From Spodoptera frugiperda (taxonomy: Eukaryota > Arthropoda > Insecta > Lepidoptera > Noctuidae), in NCBI RefSeq assembly GCF_023101765.2, contig NC_064212.1:10664001-10728000 (forward strand): a stretch of DNA of 64,000 nt, given 5' to 3'. Each line of letters starts with the position of its first letter. Positions within the stretch are counted from its first letter, which is position 1. Below, piece after piece: positions 12,350 to 25,100 of the stretch. Below the pieces are notes generated by a model. That model was given only the letters and a program-made list of their open reading frames with translations. It ran no database searches and had not been told where the DNA came from. The position numbers and the translations under genes are program-made.

Positions 12350-13755
12350 ATGTCTGCGAGATACGATAGAGCTATTACGGTATTTTCACCTGATGGTCAT
12401 TTGCTTCAGGTGGAATATGCCCAGGAAGCTGTTCGTAAAGGATCGACTGCGGTATGTAATAATTTTATTATTGGTTAGCTCCATTCAAGTTACCGATATT
12501 ATGTATTTACTATGAAATTGATTCAAATTATTTCATTTCAGGTCGGTGTGAGAGGCGCTGATGTAGTTGTACTAGGTGTTGAAAAGAAATCAGTTGCAAA
12601 ATTGCAAGAAGAAAGAACTGTTAGAAAGATCTGTCTGCTTGACGACCATGTCGTAATGGCATTTGCTGGTTTGACCGCTGATGCTCGAATTCTCATCAAC
12701 AGGGCTCAAATTGAGTGCCAGTCGCACAAGTTGACGGTTGAGGACCCTGTGACTTTGGAGTACATTACTAGATATATAGCTGGACTAAAACAAAAGTACA
12801 CTCAGAGCAATGGACGTCGACCTTTCGGTATTTCTTGTTTGATTGGTGGTTTTGATTATGATGGTCATCCTCATTTATTCCAAACAGAACCATCAGGTAT
12901 CTATTATGAGTGGAAGGCCAATGCTACGGGCAGGTCAGCTAAAACTGTCAGAGAATTCTTAGAAAAGAATTACACTGCTGAAGAAGTTGCAACTGAAAAT
13001 GGTGCTGTAAAGGTAAGTGTTGCATTCTGCTAAAATAATATTACATTATAAATTACAGTATCTTCAGCACCATGCCACAGCTATGCACATGTACTAGCAC
13101 TGTTTCCAGGTGATGTTATAATATCAAAGTATATGTACATACACATGATTATATTTAAGGACATCATTCTTTAGTAACAATCCTGAACTAAAATAGAACT
13201 TTATTATTTCGTAAGCTCATACTCGTACATAAGACACACTGTACTCACAGGGTATATTCCATGGTTTGATCATAGAATGAATTAAACTAAGAAAGGTCTC
13301 CGTAATTATTGGTTATGATAGCAATGAAATATTATCATCTTTAATTAAATTTATGCTCGAAAGAATGGTATTCTAATTAGGATGTGTAGAGAATAGTGAA
13401 ATAGGAGCCTAGTGGGAATGGAGTCTAGTTAAATACTAACATATTAAAATAATAATTAAAGGGTACAGGTGGAACATTTTTATTTATATGTATATTGACA
13501 ATCTTCCAAAGTACCCATAACAATACAGATATCATATTGACATTTTGTATGCATAATTTGTTATTTTTACAATTCCAGCTTGCCATTCGTGCTCTCCTAG
13601 AAGTGGTCCAGTCTGGACAAAAGAACTTGGAGATAGCAGTGATGAGACGTGGTCAACCTATGCAGATGCTGGACTCCGACACCATCAGCTCATATGTGTC
13701 TGTCATAGAAAAGGAAAAGGAGGAGGAAGCAGAGAAGAAGAAACAAAAGAAGTAA
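12350..13755 (+). CDS. PSMA7: 20S proteasome subunit alpha type-7
   Basis: Three coding exons: 12350-12451, 12542-13012 and 13579-13755, with GT/AG introns and phase 0 at both junctions, giving 249 aa (human 248). Residues 4-27 form the proteasome alpha-subunit signature (YDRAITVFSPDGHLLQVEYA). The body shows GVRGADVVVLGVEKK, the AGLTADARIL loop and the FGISCLIGGFD strand typical of alpha-4/PSMA7. The C-terminus is a Lys/Glu-rich KEKE tail. The subunit is structural: alpha rings gate the 20S core and are not catalytic. A DRE site lies just upstream. The stop codon is only 90 bp from the stop codon of the convergent HSF-type gene, so the 3' ends of the two transcripts probably overlap. Confidence 0.97.
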
Positions 13756-13845
13756 TATCTTAATGTGTTGCACACTTTTCTATATTAACTACTAATACAT
13801 GTTTTTAAGGAAATTACATTGTTGTTTTTTTACTCAGTAATTAAC

Positions 13846-15470
13846 TTAAGAATTAAGCAAATCAATAGTTTTGGAGATTTGAGAATACAATTCTTTCAAA
13901 TCGGATCCACATTCTTGATTGGGGCCTCTAGTAATCATAATATCATTGAACATTTGGTCCCATTCACCATGGTAGTGATCAGAATTTTCAGTGTTCTTCT
14001 GAAATATAGATATTTGATTAGTTTGTAGTTCCTCATAAAGATTAAACAGACATTACCTTGTGATTAAAGTAGACTATGCTGGTAAATGGGCAGTGGTATC
14101 ATTTATTTACTTACTTCAGCCATAGACATGGACACATCATCAATATGATCATTACTAATTGATGGCAATACACAATTCAGTGAGTTATGATCAATCTCTT
14201 TAACTTCTCCTATTTTCCTCGCAATGCCTTGGTCTGTGTCATTGTCTATATTGAATTCAGCCAACAATTCAACACCGGAGTTCTCTTCGGAAGGTTCCGG
14301 ATCAAGTTCAGGCATACTGAGGAACTGTACTGGGAAGTTGTCACCACTTTGTTGACATGTTTCATCAGTGAAATTCATGAGACTATCCTGAGGTGTGTCT
14401 CTATAAAGTAAGCAAAGTGTTAGGAATTTATTTTCTATCTATTGTATTTATATTAGTGTTTTATTTCTTTTACCTGTATGTAGTAGTCTCTTCAGCTATG
14501 GTTGTTTCATTCTGAGGAGCTGGGACATTAGCTGTGGACAGGAAAGGATCACAAGGAGGTATGGGAAGGAAATAAATAGGTAATTATAAAGTAAGGATAA
14601 TAAACCTGGTTCAGGAAGGGCTTTATCTGTACTCGCATCATTGGTCATTAACCAATCAAATTCAATATTTTCTTCATCTTCACAGTAATCATCTTGAGAA
14701 TCTGAAATATTATGGGAATTACAAGAACTAGTTCAACAGTAGGGAAAACTCCATGGTAATAGATTTAATGTTTGGGAGCGGTGAATTTTGTGATCAATAA
14801 ATAAATCAGTAGTGAAATTATTAAATGTCATAAACTTACCATCACATTCAAATTTAAGATTACAAAAGTGTTTAGGTGAATTCTGAACAAACAAGTCTTG
14901 AGCTGCTTTCTTTAAGGCCATTCGGAGAGCTCGTCTTGCCTTTTGCAGTGGTGTTAAGAAAAGCAATTGCTCTACATTACTGTAAAGATTCTAAAAAAAT
15001 AAACAAGATATATAGGTACTATCAGGATAAAAATCAAATAAACATTGCAGTTTTAAATAAATACACTTGCATACCTTAGGTTTGAAATTTCTTTTCATAG
15101 CAAGAGCTTTACGTGTTATTTTGTTTAGTAATTCAGGTTTGCCATATTGAAAGTAGTCGTGAACATATTCATGCATGTATGGGTTGCTAGAGTTACACAA
15201 AGGATCTTGCAAATGAGAAGTGACCTTTCGAAACCCATACAGATTCAGCTGTCGCACAAAGCTTGAAATGTTTGTCGTTTTAAAAATAGAGTGATCACAT
15301 TGCAAGTAATTATGAAGGATGCGATAATTCAACAAAATTGTTCGTCCTGTACCACCCCATAAAATGGCATCAGTGCGAAAATTTAGTAAGTACCACAGTT
15401 TTTGAGGGAAACGCATTTGGAATATAGCATTTCTGTCGTCTTGCATATTTGATAGACCTATTTTTAACAT
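13846..15470 (-). CDS. HSF-type DNA-binding domain protein (HSF5/HSFY-like)
   Basis: Six coding exons, high to low: 15470-15075, 14990-14840, 14701-14606, 14531-14474, 14400-14115 and 13998-13846. All have GT/AG sites with matching phases, giving 379 aa. Residues 21-83 form one HSF DNA-binding domain: FPQKLWYLLN at the start, then a recognition region FKTTNISSFVRQLNLYGFRK. I see no long hydrophobic heptad repeat after it, unlike classic HSF1, so trimerisation is uncertain. Residues beyond about 185 are acidic and Ser/Thr/Asn-rich (for example EEENIEFDWL-like and ELDPEPSEENSG segments), as in activation domains. The DBD resembles the divergent HSF5/HSFY group more than HSF1. The start is the first ATG after an in-frame TAA. 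It is head-to-head with NSMAF and convergent with PSMA7. Confidence 0.82.
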
Positions 15471-16126
15471 TGATATGCCTGGCGACTTTGCCTTACACTT
15501 CAGTATATTTTATTATGATCGATGAAAAATTCAAACGATTTTAATAAATTGAAAAGAAGCGCCAAAGCAAATGCAATGTCACGGTGTCATTTGAATACAA
15601 ACAAATGTCAAAAAGAATGTGTAAACCACAGATTAAGGTAATAACGTTTAGAAATGAGTGTCTCGTTGGATTTATAGCTTATTTAAATCGGGAAAAATAA
15701 AACAAAAACACATTTTTGAGTAAAGTATGTTTGCAATTATGAATTTTTATTTTATACAGCTTGTGGACAGGCAGAGAATCACCATATTTATTTACACAAT
15801 TGTTGTTGGTGGATGTATACTCATCTTTGTGGATTATAGACGAAACGAACGGTGTCAATGTCAATATGACAAAGATAAAGTCAATGTCAGATTTTATTTG
15901 ACTTTGACATAATTGACACTGGTTATTGGTTGGTTGACTGACTTCGTTTGGTACATTTACATTTCAACATTTGGAACCAAACACAGCGGTAAACAATAAA
16001 CAAGGCGGTGAAAGTTTTTATGTTTATTTATCCCGCGCGGATTTATTTTATGTAAAATTAAGTAAATTAAATTGTATTTGAAAACATTGGTGTAAGTGAA
16101 TATTTCCAATAAGATTCGTCGAAAAT
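15471..16126. promoter_or_regulatory. Bidirectional promoter region, HSF-like gene and NSMAF
   Basis: The 656 bp between the two start codons carries dense TGTCA/TGACA motifs: 15575-15612 nearest the HSF-like gene and at least six between 15851 and 15930 nearest NSMAF. Part of the interval must be 5' UTR. No TATA box or DRE was found. The motif density is seen directly; the regulatory role is inferred. Confidence 0.5.
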
Positions 16127-19100
16127 ATGGATAAGTCGAGGTAAGATGCACTTGTGTTAGTAAAGTAATCTTTGTTTCCATGGCTTACTGAAGTATCTCC
16201 TGAACGAAATGAGTCATTCGGTATTGTGCAACTCCGTAACGGTCACAATGCAAAGCTGCATGATTTTTTTGTAGGGCAAAGTCGTAAATTATGGCCGATG
16301 ACAATGTTAACTGAATGTAAGATCTAGGTGGTTTACTCTCACCTCTCTTTGGTGTGCGTTTTGTGACTCTTCGTGTAATAATTTCTCGTTTGAAAGTCTA
16401 AATGCAGATTTGACTTGACCTTTTGCCACAGTCCATTATAATCCCATTTATAATATATTATTCTTGTTTTAGATTTTCAATGTTGTTACTGGAACCAGGC
16501 GAAATTTATTTCGAGGATTATTCTTGTACACTCAGTCATAGTGAGTTAAAAAAAGAAAATGGGAAACAAGGTCGATTGAAACTGTGTTCCAAGTCTCTGG
16601 TTTTTGAGCCTAGAGAATGGGTACACCCTCTTATAAAGATGCAGTTCAAAGATTGTGCTGACATCACTGTAATTGACCAGCTAACTGAGAACAATGTTAT
16701 TAGAGTGAGAATGAAGATGTATGCTGAGATGTTGGAGGAGAACATACTGGCACCTTACAAATTTATTTATGAAGATAGGGACTTTTATGTGTTCTTTGAT
16801 TTTGCATCAGCTGATGAATGCTTGAGCCAGATGCAGCAGCTAAAGAGGGCCTCCACTTTACATGCTCCTGAACACAACAGTATGATAGCCACAATACTTC
16901 ACTCAAGGTACATGAGGATGGAGTTTGATCCTGTTATGATGGATGACTTTACTGAACAGATAGTGTGTGAACTGCAAGCTGAAAAGATATCTCCACTTGT
17001 CAGACATCAGGGCAAGCTAGCACTAACCCCAACTACCATTTATTTCCAGCCATTCAGTAATGTTGAAGGTGTAAGTTTTATAATCCAATTTCCTAATTAT
17101 TGTTGTTGCTAATTATAGATATTAGATAAAAAAATGCTACTGTTAACATATCACTTTATAAATCAAATAATATAGTGGTGAGTCATATAATTGGTAAATT
17201 AATGATTTAAACAAGGAAAAACATTTTGTTTAGTATGTTTTATATGAGACTTGTGTACCTATTACCTACCAAAGATACTTTTTATAAAGTGCATAAATAT
17301 CTGTTAGACTGCTAACATGTGTTTTTCACTGCTATTGACTTAGATACCACTATCAGCTATGTATATTTACTTAACAATAACTCTTGTATGTTATATAAAC
17401 AAGCTGTTCAGTTCAATTGTTGTTTTAAAAGTATATTCATAGTACAGATTAGATTGTAGAGGTTACATGAATATTATTTTAATTTCAGAGCCCTATCCTC
17501 AAGTTGAAATTGAGTCATTTGAGAAGGATGTACAAAAGAAGATTTTTACTAAGGCAAGTTGTATGTATCTGTTTTATGTACTTATTTATTTGCAGTATTT
17601 AATATGTAAATTAGCTTTTGTGGACATGAGTCCACAAGTGTATAAACTTTTTGTTTTTGTTATAAATTAAGAAGTTGCTGGCTAGTTAGAAACTTCTTAA
17701 AAATATTTCATAAAACAAATACAAATTATTTTTAATACTTGTTTCAGGGGCTTGAAATATACAGTGCAGAAGAGAGCTCAGTTCCTCACATATATGTAAC
17801 ATTCCAGTCAGAAAGAGATAGAGATAGAATATACAAGATTCTGGAAGAATCACCCCATGTGCAGCTAGAGAAAGTACACACAGAAGAAATGACACTACAG
17901 TGGCAGAATGGAATTGTTTCCAATTATGATTACCTAATGTATTTAAACTGGTAAGAACTACGTAAATTATTGTAATATCTAAAATATTATCTGTTGTCAA
18001 ATTCATGTGAATTATTGTGGTTAGATGAAGTGATCTTGTAGGAACTATTATAAAAGTTCAATCACAATATTTCATGTAGAATTTGACAACTGATTCACTG
18101 ATTTGTATTTCAGAAGCAGTCTTTGGAGCACTGACTACTTTGTTTTTTGGCCAAAGAGTAAACATTATTTTTTTATTGTTACAAGACTGTGATAACACAA
18201 ACAACTATTGTATTAATAATAAGGTCTATTTTCACTTCCAGCCTTGCAGATAGGAGCAAGAATGATCTCACACAGTATCCAGTATTCCCTTGGGTAGTAG
18301 CTGACTACACTTCAGAAACATTAGACCTAACAAATCCAGACACATTCAGAGATCTATCAAAACCAATGGGGGCTTTAAACCCCGACAGATTGGAGAAACT
18401 CAAAGAAAGGTACCATGAGATGAGTGAACCAAAATTCTTGTATGGATCTCATTATTCTGCACCAGGACTTGTTTTATTTTATCTAGTAAGTATTAAAGGC
18501 TTTGTAGACTTTTAAGCAAATATAATATTTAAGTTTGTGTATATTAAGCTGACATGGTCACTAATACTAACATTAGAACTTAAGATGGAACTTAAGACTG
18601 GTAAATAACCATGTTTATTTATGTCGATGAGTTTCCGATATTTCGGCGCTGTTGCTTGCAACAGCGCCGATGAACTTTCATCCGTTATGTAAACTAATCA
18701 TTTCAGAACAAAAACAATAGTAGGGTTAAAAAGGCAATAAATTTATTTTGTAGACAATACAGTTACTTTTTGAAATGGAATTGTTGATGCATTGTGTTTT
18801 GATAACGATTATGGTTTTCCTTACAAGATTGGTTTTCCCCTAGAAGTCAATTAAATGGTTCAAGTATGTTCAGTCAGCTTGAACTGATTAAAAAAGACAT
18901 GGCCGTCTACTTAGTACCTAAAAAATTGTCTTTAACACTAGTAATGACATTTTTTATGTTTTTTACATGTTACATAACAGATTGTATGATTATTGCCATT
19001 GTTACATTTCCGTCTATCGATTTATTCATGTTTTAAGTTATCAGTAGGTACTGATTTAACAGGAAAATTATGAGTTTGTTTCAATGGCGTCGACTTTATC

Positions 19101-22100
19101 CGGAACTCAATACTAATTAGATTAGTATAGTTAATTTACCACAAGGAAGTTGGATTACTTTGTCGTAATTTTTTTGGTGTATATTGTATTTGGGTATTCA
19201 TAAAAAGTGAAAGAATTTCAATAAGATAGTATAATCTTATAAAGTTAATTAGATCCCACACTTTATTTTTTATGATATCATATTTAGTTAATTTAATTTT
19301 CAGGTTCGCAAATACCCAAAATATATGCTGTGCTTACAAAACGGCAGATTCGATCATCCAGACAGAATGTTCAATTCAGTCAGAGACGTCTACAATAACT
19401 GTTTGAGAAATATGTCCGACTTTAAGGTAAATATTAATGTTTATACTTTAATTTGTGTTATGGAATTTGTTAGTCAGACTTAGAAGGTTGTTTTTCAAAA
19501 TATGTAGTCTATATAACACATGAGTAATGAATCGAGTTCTTCATGTTATGAGTAATAAATTAATGATCCTCAAATCCATTTTAAGTTTTGTGTTAGTCCC
19601 CTATTAGGTTGTATAGCGTATAGTGTGTTTTGATTCAAACATTATAATTTGTAAACAGTACTAAAATAGCACAACTGGTATAGATAAGTGTATTACTTTA
19701 CCTACTGCCTACCCTTGCGGGGAGTTACCAGTATCAAATTATGATGTAATGAGCACAATGCACATTGGAGCATTCGTCATTCCTCCAATCTGTACCGGAC
19801 GCTTTATAAGGTCATCGACCCAAATAACGGAAGAGTCCCTAGATTTACCGAATCGTGACCAACGCTCAATGACTCGTGACTCGATTTAGAACCCGTACCT
19901 TTTCGTACTGCGCACGTAACCGGTATGCAGCAATATTTTTTCGTGATAAGGTACAAGTTATTTAAGTACCACAAGCTGAACGTATAAGTTCAACTGTCGT
20001 CCAATTTTGGGAAAGATTAGCGATGCATTGTTCTCTCATCAATCGATATTGATTAAATTATCTTATCATTTGGCTTAATTCCTATTTTATTAATTTCAGG
20101 AATTAGTTCCCGAATTTTACGATACAGAAGGCAAAGGCGATTTCTTGGTGAACCAGTACGAGATCAATTTTGGGGAGCGCCACGATGGGACCAAGGTCAA
20201 CAATGTGGCACTTCCACCATGGGCCAAGTCGCCAGAAGACTTCGTAGTAAAATTAAGGGAAGCTCTCGAATCAGAATACGTTTGCAGACATTTGCACTTA
20301 TGGATCGATCTAATATTCGGCTACCGACAAAGAGGCGAAGAAGCCGTTAAAGCTAACAATGGTTTGTATAAATAGACAGTTTACAATAACTAACATAATA
20401 AGATGACCTTCGGATTTCACTAGTCATGAAAAAGTTACGTTACTCAAGGTTGATGCATAGATTATCCACATTCCACATAAATAGAGCGATCATTTTTGAA
20501 ATTCAGACTTTGTATGAATAACCGTCGAGGTTGATTTATAATCTATTTCATATGCATATCATCAGTCGATCCAATGCGTCATGTGTTTCAGTTCACAGAA
20601 AAAAGCGTTCTAACCTTGAATGATAAAATGCGTAGATAAAAATGTAGGCTTGATTACACTCATCAGCCATCCTTTATCTACGTCGATTGATATTGTTTGA
20701 CAACCTTTCTATCTCTGTATGCCATTTCAGTGGCTAGCTCGCCTACTGAAAAATGAATGCGTCAACTAAAAATAGATGACTCAATGTTATTTGAATGAAT
20801 ATGAAATAATATTGTTGTTACTATCCAATAATATCTTTATATCATTTTTCATTGCAGTGTTCCACCACGTATGCTACGAGGGTGCGGTCAATCTCGAATG
20901 TATTTACGATATGAACGACAGGCACGCACTAGAGGTGCAAATCATGGAATTCGGCCAAGTGCCAAAGCAGCTCTTCACAAAACCGCATGTTAGAAAAATA
21001 ATGCCACACATTGCTAAACCACTGTCCAGTTTACAGGACAAAGATACTTATAAAATGGAATGTATTGATGTATTACAATTGCACAAAGAGGCTGTAACAT
21101 GTGCTATTCGTCATGGAAATAGAATTATATCTGTGGGAAAGGATAGTACTCTCAAAGTATATGATACCGTTCTTAAGAAACAAATAAGGAGCGTTATTCT
21201 CAGCTCCACTCCTTTAAGTTCGTGTGTCATGGTCGACGATAATACGGTAGCTGTTGGTTCCTGGGATAATGAAATGTAAAGACAACCTTATTTATATTGA
21301 GATAAAGTTTCTTATCGTGTTAATTAGTTGTATTAATTTGGGATTGTAATTTTGCAGATATCTGTATGATGTAGAATATGGGAGAGTGGTGGAAAGTTTT
21401 CGTGCTCATGATGATTCTGTCAGCTGTTTGTTGTGGTTAGAAAAAGGTTTGTTTCTTTTTAATTATGCTTTGAATGTTAGATGTAGGTATAAAACTAAAA
21501 AAGATACAACTTAATGCGTTTTTACACACTCGGTGACACCTAAAAATCCCATTTGTATGTCCATTTTTCATGTACAACTTTTAATGAATATTGCACAAAA
21601 GCTGAACCCAACCAACAATAACTTGAGAAATACCAAAACTACTTATAATTAAAATATTTCAAGCTAAACAAATAGTTTCACCATATGTTAAAATTAACCG
21701 ATACGTTTAACCAGTAAATGTAAATTTTGCTTTAGAAATGTAAATTAATTGATTAAAATATGTAGCCTGCTTTTCAAGCCTTTTATTCTAATAACATGTT
21801 ATGTATTTTAGAGCGTTTACTGATATCGGGCGGCTGGGACGGCGTAGTTCGCGTGTGGGGCAATGTCGGCAGGATCGGACAGGCTCTACGCGGGCTGAAG
21901 GCAGAGTTCGACCATGATGAGAAAATTACCAGCCTCACATACAGGTGAGTGACGCCAAAATGCGTCAAAAATCCTATTTCTGGTACCCAAATCTACCATA
22001 AATATATCAGGGCCTCATAGAAAACCTGCATCAAATAACACTTTATAATAATGTTAGGGATTACCAGTACCCCACCATAAGCTTACTATAAAAGCGTGAG

Positions 22101-25100
22101 CTAACCCGCGCTCACCCCTTTTTGTCCAACATCACTCGGAGCGGCAACATCGTTCAAGTTCTGTGAGACCTATATTTTTCATGTTATTTAATTAATTGTT
22201 GATTGCTACTTTTACATTTTTGTGTGTGCTAAGTGATCGTTGTTTTGTTCCTATTAGAATTAATACTAGTAAGTAGATAAGTGTTGATTGTAATCATAAT
22301 TCAATTGAGAATAAACGAACATTAGAGGTAACTACCTCCTAATTTGTTTTTTTTAATAAACACCACTTCTGATCGCTAAAATCAGAAGTGGGATAAAGAA
22401 CTACACTGCTCACGTTTTTGTTATAAATCAAGGAACAGAATAACGGTCACTTTTAATTACTATTTGTCTATTATTGACGTGTGGTTATTTGTTCTGTGTT
22501 TTCATTGTGTGCGTTAAGTGAGTGCTAACCATGCCCAAGCGGTCTCGTCATCGTCGATCGCAAAGTAGGTCACGTAGACGTTCGAACGATTCGCGAAACG
22601 GGTCCGTGAGTGATGAATCTGCGCATACCCCGCCTAAGGAGGCCCACAAGCCGCGTCGTAATCCCCGTCGCGAACGTAGCGATTCAAGGGACGTTTCATT
22701 CTACCCCCATCATGATAATCGCGACCGTTACCGTTCCCGATCTAAATCGTCACGCCTGCGTTTACGTGATAGTCCCCCGCGCTCTAGGCATCCTTCGCGT
22801 GACAATGGTAACGCATTACAAAGTACCCTCAGTGACATCATGACGAAACTTAGTGCCATAGAACGTGCAAATATTTTCAATAACCCGTTGCAAAACGCTA
22901 ATCAAAGTTCAACTACCATGAACCCTGTGCATGAGGTCACTCCGCGTCTTAGTAGTCCGACAGACTTGACCGCTGTTCCGCAACAAACTCGCGTGGACAA
23001 CTCCGAGGATTTTTCAACAACCATTCGTACTCCCGATCCAACTGTTCGCGGTTCAGATGCCCCATCAGCCATAACTATGCTCGCGGACGCTATAAAATCG
23101 TTACAACCCGCCAAGTCCCGAAACTACTACGTTTCTAACTTTGACCCAAGCATACATGACATCGACGTATGGTGTGAGGAAGTGGATGGGGCGGTATCGG
23201 CGAATGGTTGGAGCGATTACGAATGCCTGTCGAGAGTAGCTTCTTGTCTCAAAGGTGATGCCAAAGTGTGGCTAAATGAATGGGTCACTAATGACCGCAC
23301 TTGGTCAAATTTTAAATTAGAGTTCAAACCCCTTTGCCCTCGGAAGTTGGACTACGCTAACATTCTTTTTGATACGATGAATATGACGTCTGATAAGTAC
23401 CCAACGTATGCTGAATATGCCCGGCGTACCTTGTTGCGTTTGCGTATAGTCAAAGGCTTAACCGATGAATTGCGCACCCTTATAGTTATACGTGGCATAG
23501 ACAACCCCCAAGTTAGGGCGGCGGCAGCAAATGCTAATTTGACGGTGGAAGACTTGGTTTCGTTTCTTTCCATATACACAAAAGCAAACCGCGCTAAAGT
23601 TGACTCTCGCGATAGCTTGTCAAAAAAACGTATCCTTCAAAATTTCCCCGCTAACGACATAAAGTGCTACGTTTGCGGTAAACGTGGTCACTCAGGTCGT
23701 AAATGCAATAAGAAGCCTCGCATAGAACATCCTTCGGATTCTTCTGCTAAGCCCGAAACACAGACTTTCACCGCCAAGCACGCAACGCAAACTTCCAACG
23801 CTAAGGCTGGGATTCAATGTTCATTTTGTAAAAAGAGGGGCCACGCCGAGGAAACTTGCTTTGCAAAGGATCGTTCAGAATACAGGAATCAACGAAACGT
23901 CAACTTATGTACAGATCAGGGTAGTGACAAAAGAGATGTAGTTACGGCGGTAGTTCAAGGTATCCCTATGGATGTACTTATTGATAGCGGGGCTCAGAAC
24001 GTATCGTTGATTTCCTCCGACGTTTTAAAATACCTCTCCTGCGATCTAAAGCCCACTCACTGCGTTCTAAAGGGCATAAGTGAACGAGAAATTATCGCCA
24101 CCTCTTTCATAACAGTAAACATTGAATTAAGTGATATTTCATTAGAAGCTGATTTAGTCGTAGTCCCTAAGTCATGCATGAACACCTCGATTATAATCGG
24201 GACTGATGTCCTTAACCGCGACGGCGTTGTGTACATACGCACAAAGGACAAGCAGTATATAACACGTACTGATACTCGTACTTGCGCCAATGTAACCCAA
24301 GTTCTTGACTCAACACTAGTCAACACTCCGTTAAAAGGCACTCCACGTGATTTTCTGATGACCGTTATTCAAGCCTTTTCGGAACATTTTATTTCCGGTA
24401 CTGCTACAAGTACAGTCACCACTGGCGAGATGGTTATTAGACTCACCAGTACTACTCCAATAGTATACCGCCCGTATAAACTTTCTTTCGACGAAAAACT
24501 TAAAGTACGCGAGATAGTAAAGGATTTGTTGGAAAAACGAATCATCAGAGAATCACGGTCGGAATATGCCAGTCCCATAATCCTAGTAAAAAAGAAAGAC
24601 GGGACCGACCGAATGTGTGTTGACTACCGAGCCCTCAACCGCATCACCGAAAAAGAGAGGTACCCCCTTCCCCTGATAGACGACCATATTGATAGGCTAG
24701 GACATTACACTTATTTTAGTAGCCTGGATATGGCAACCGGGTTCCACCAAATACGAATTAGTGAGGACTCGGTGCACGTGACGGGATTCGTTACGCCGGA
24801 GGGCCACTATGAATACCTCAAAATGCCATATGGTCTAACGAATTCCCCGATCGTGTACCAGCGCATCATAAACCAAACCCTTCGCGAGTTTATTGAAGCG
24901 GGGAATGTACTAGTATACATAGATGACGTGCTCCTACTCAGTAATTCAATTGAAGAAGGCATTCTCTTGCTTAGGAGAGTGTTAGAGACACTAACGAAAG
25001 CGGGTTTCTCGATTAATTTAAAAAAATGCTCGTTTTTGACGTCCGAAGTAGAATATTTAGGTAGGGTGATCAGCTTTGGTCAGGTACGGCCAAGCCCGCG

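Noticed and set aside
17467..17560. Reading NSMAF exon 3 as EPYPQVEIESFEKDV with a GC donor at 17554
   Set aside because: The alternative frame (PILKLKLSHLRRMYKRR) matches the vertebrate FAN region position by position, keeps its length, and uses a normal GT donor. Kept only as a possible isoform.
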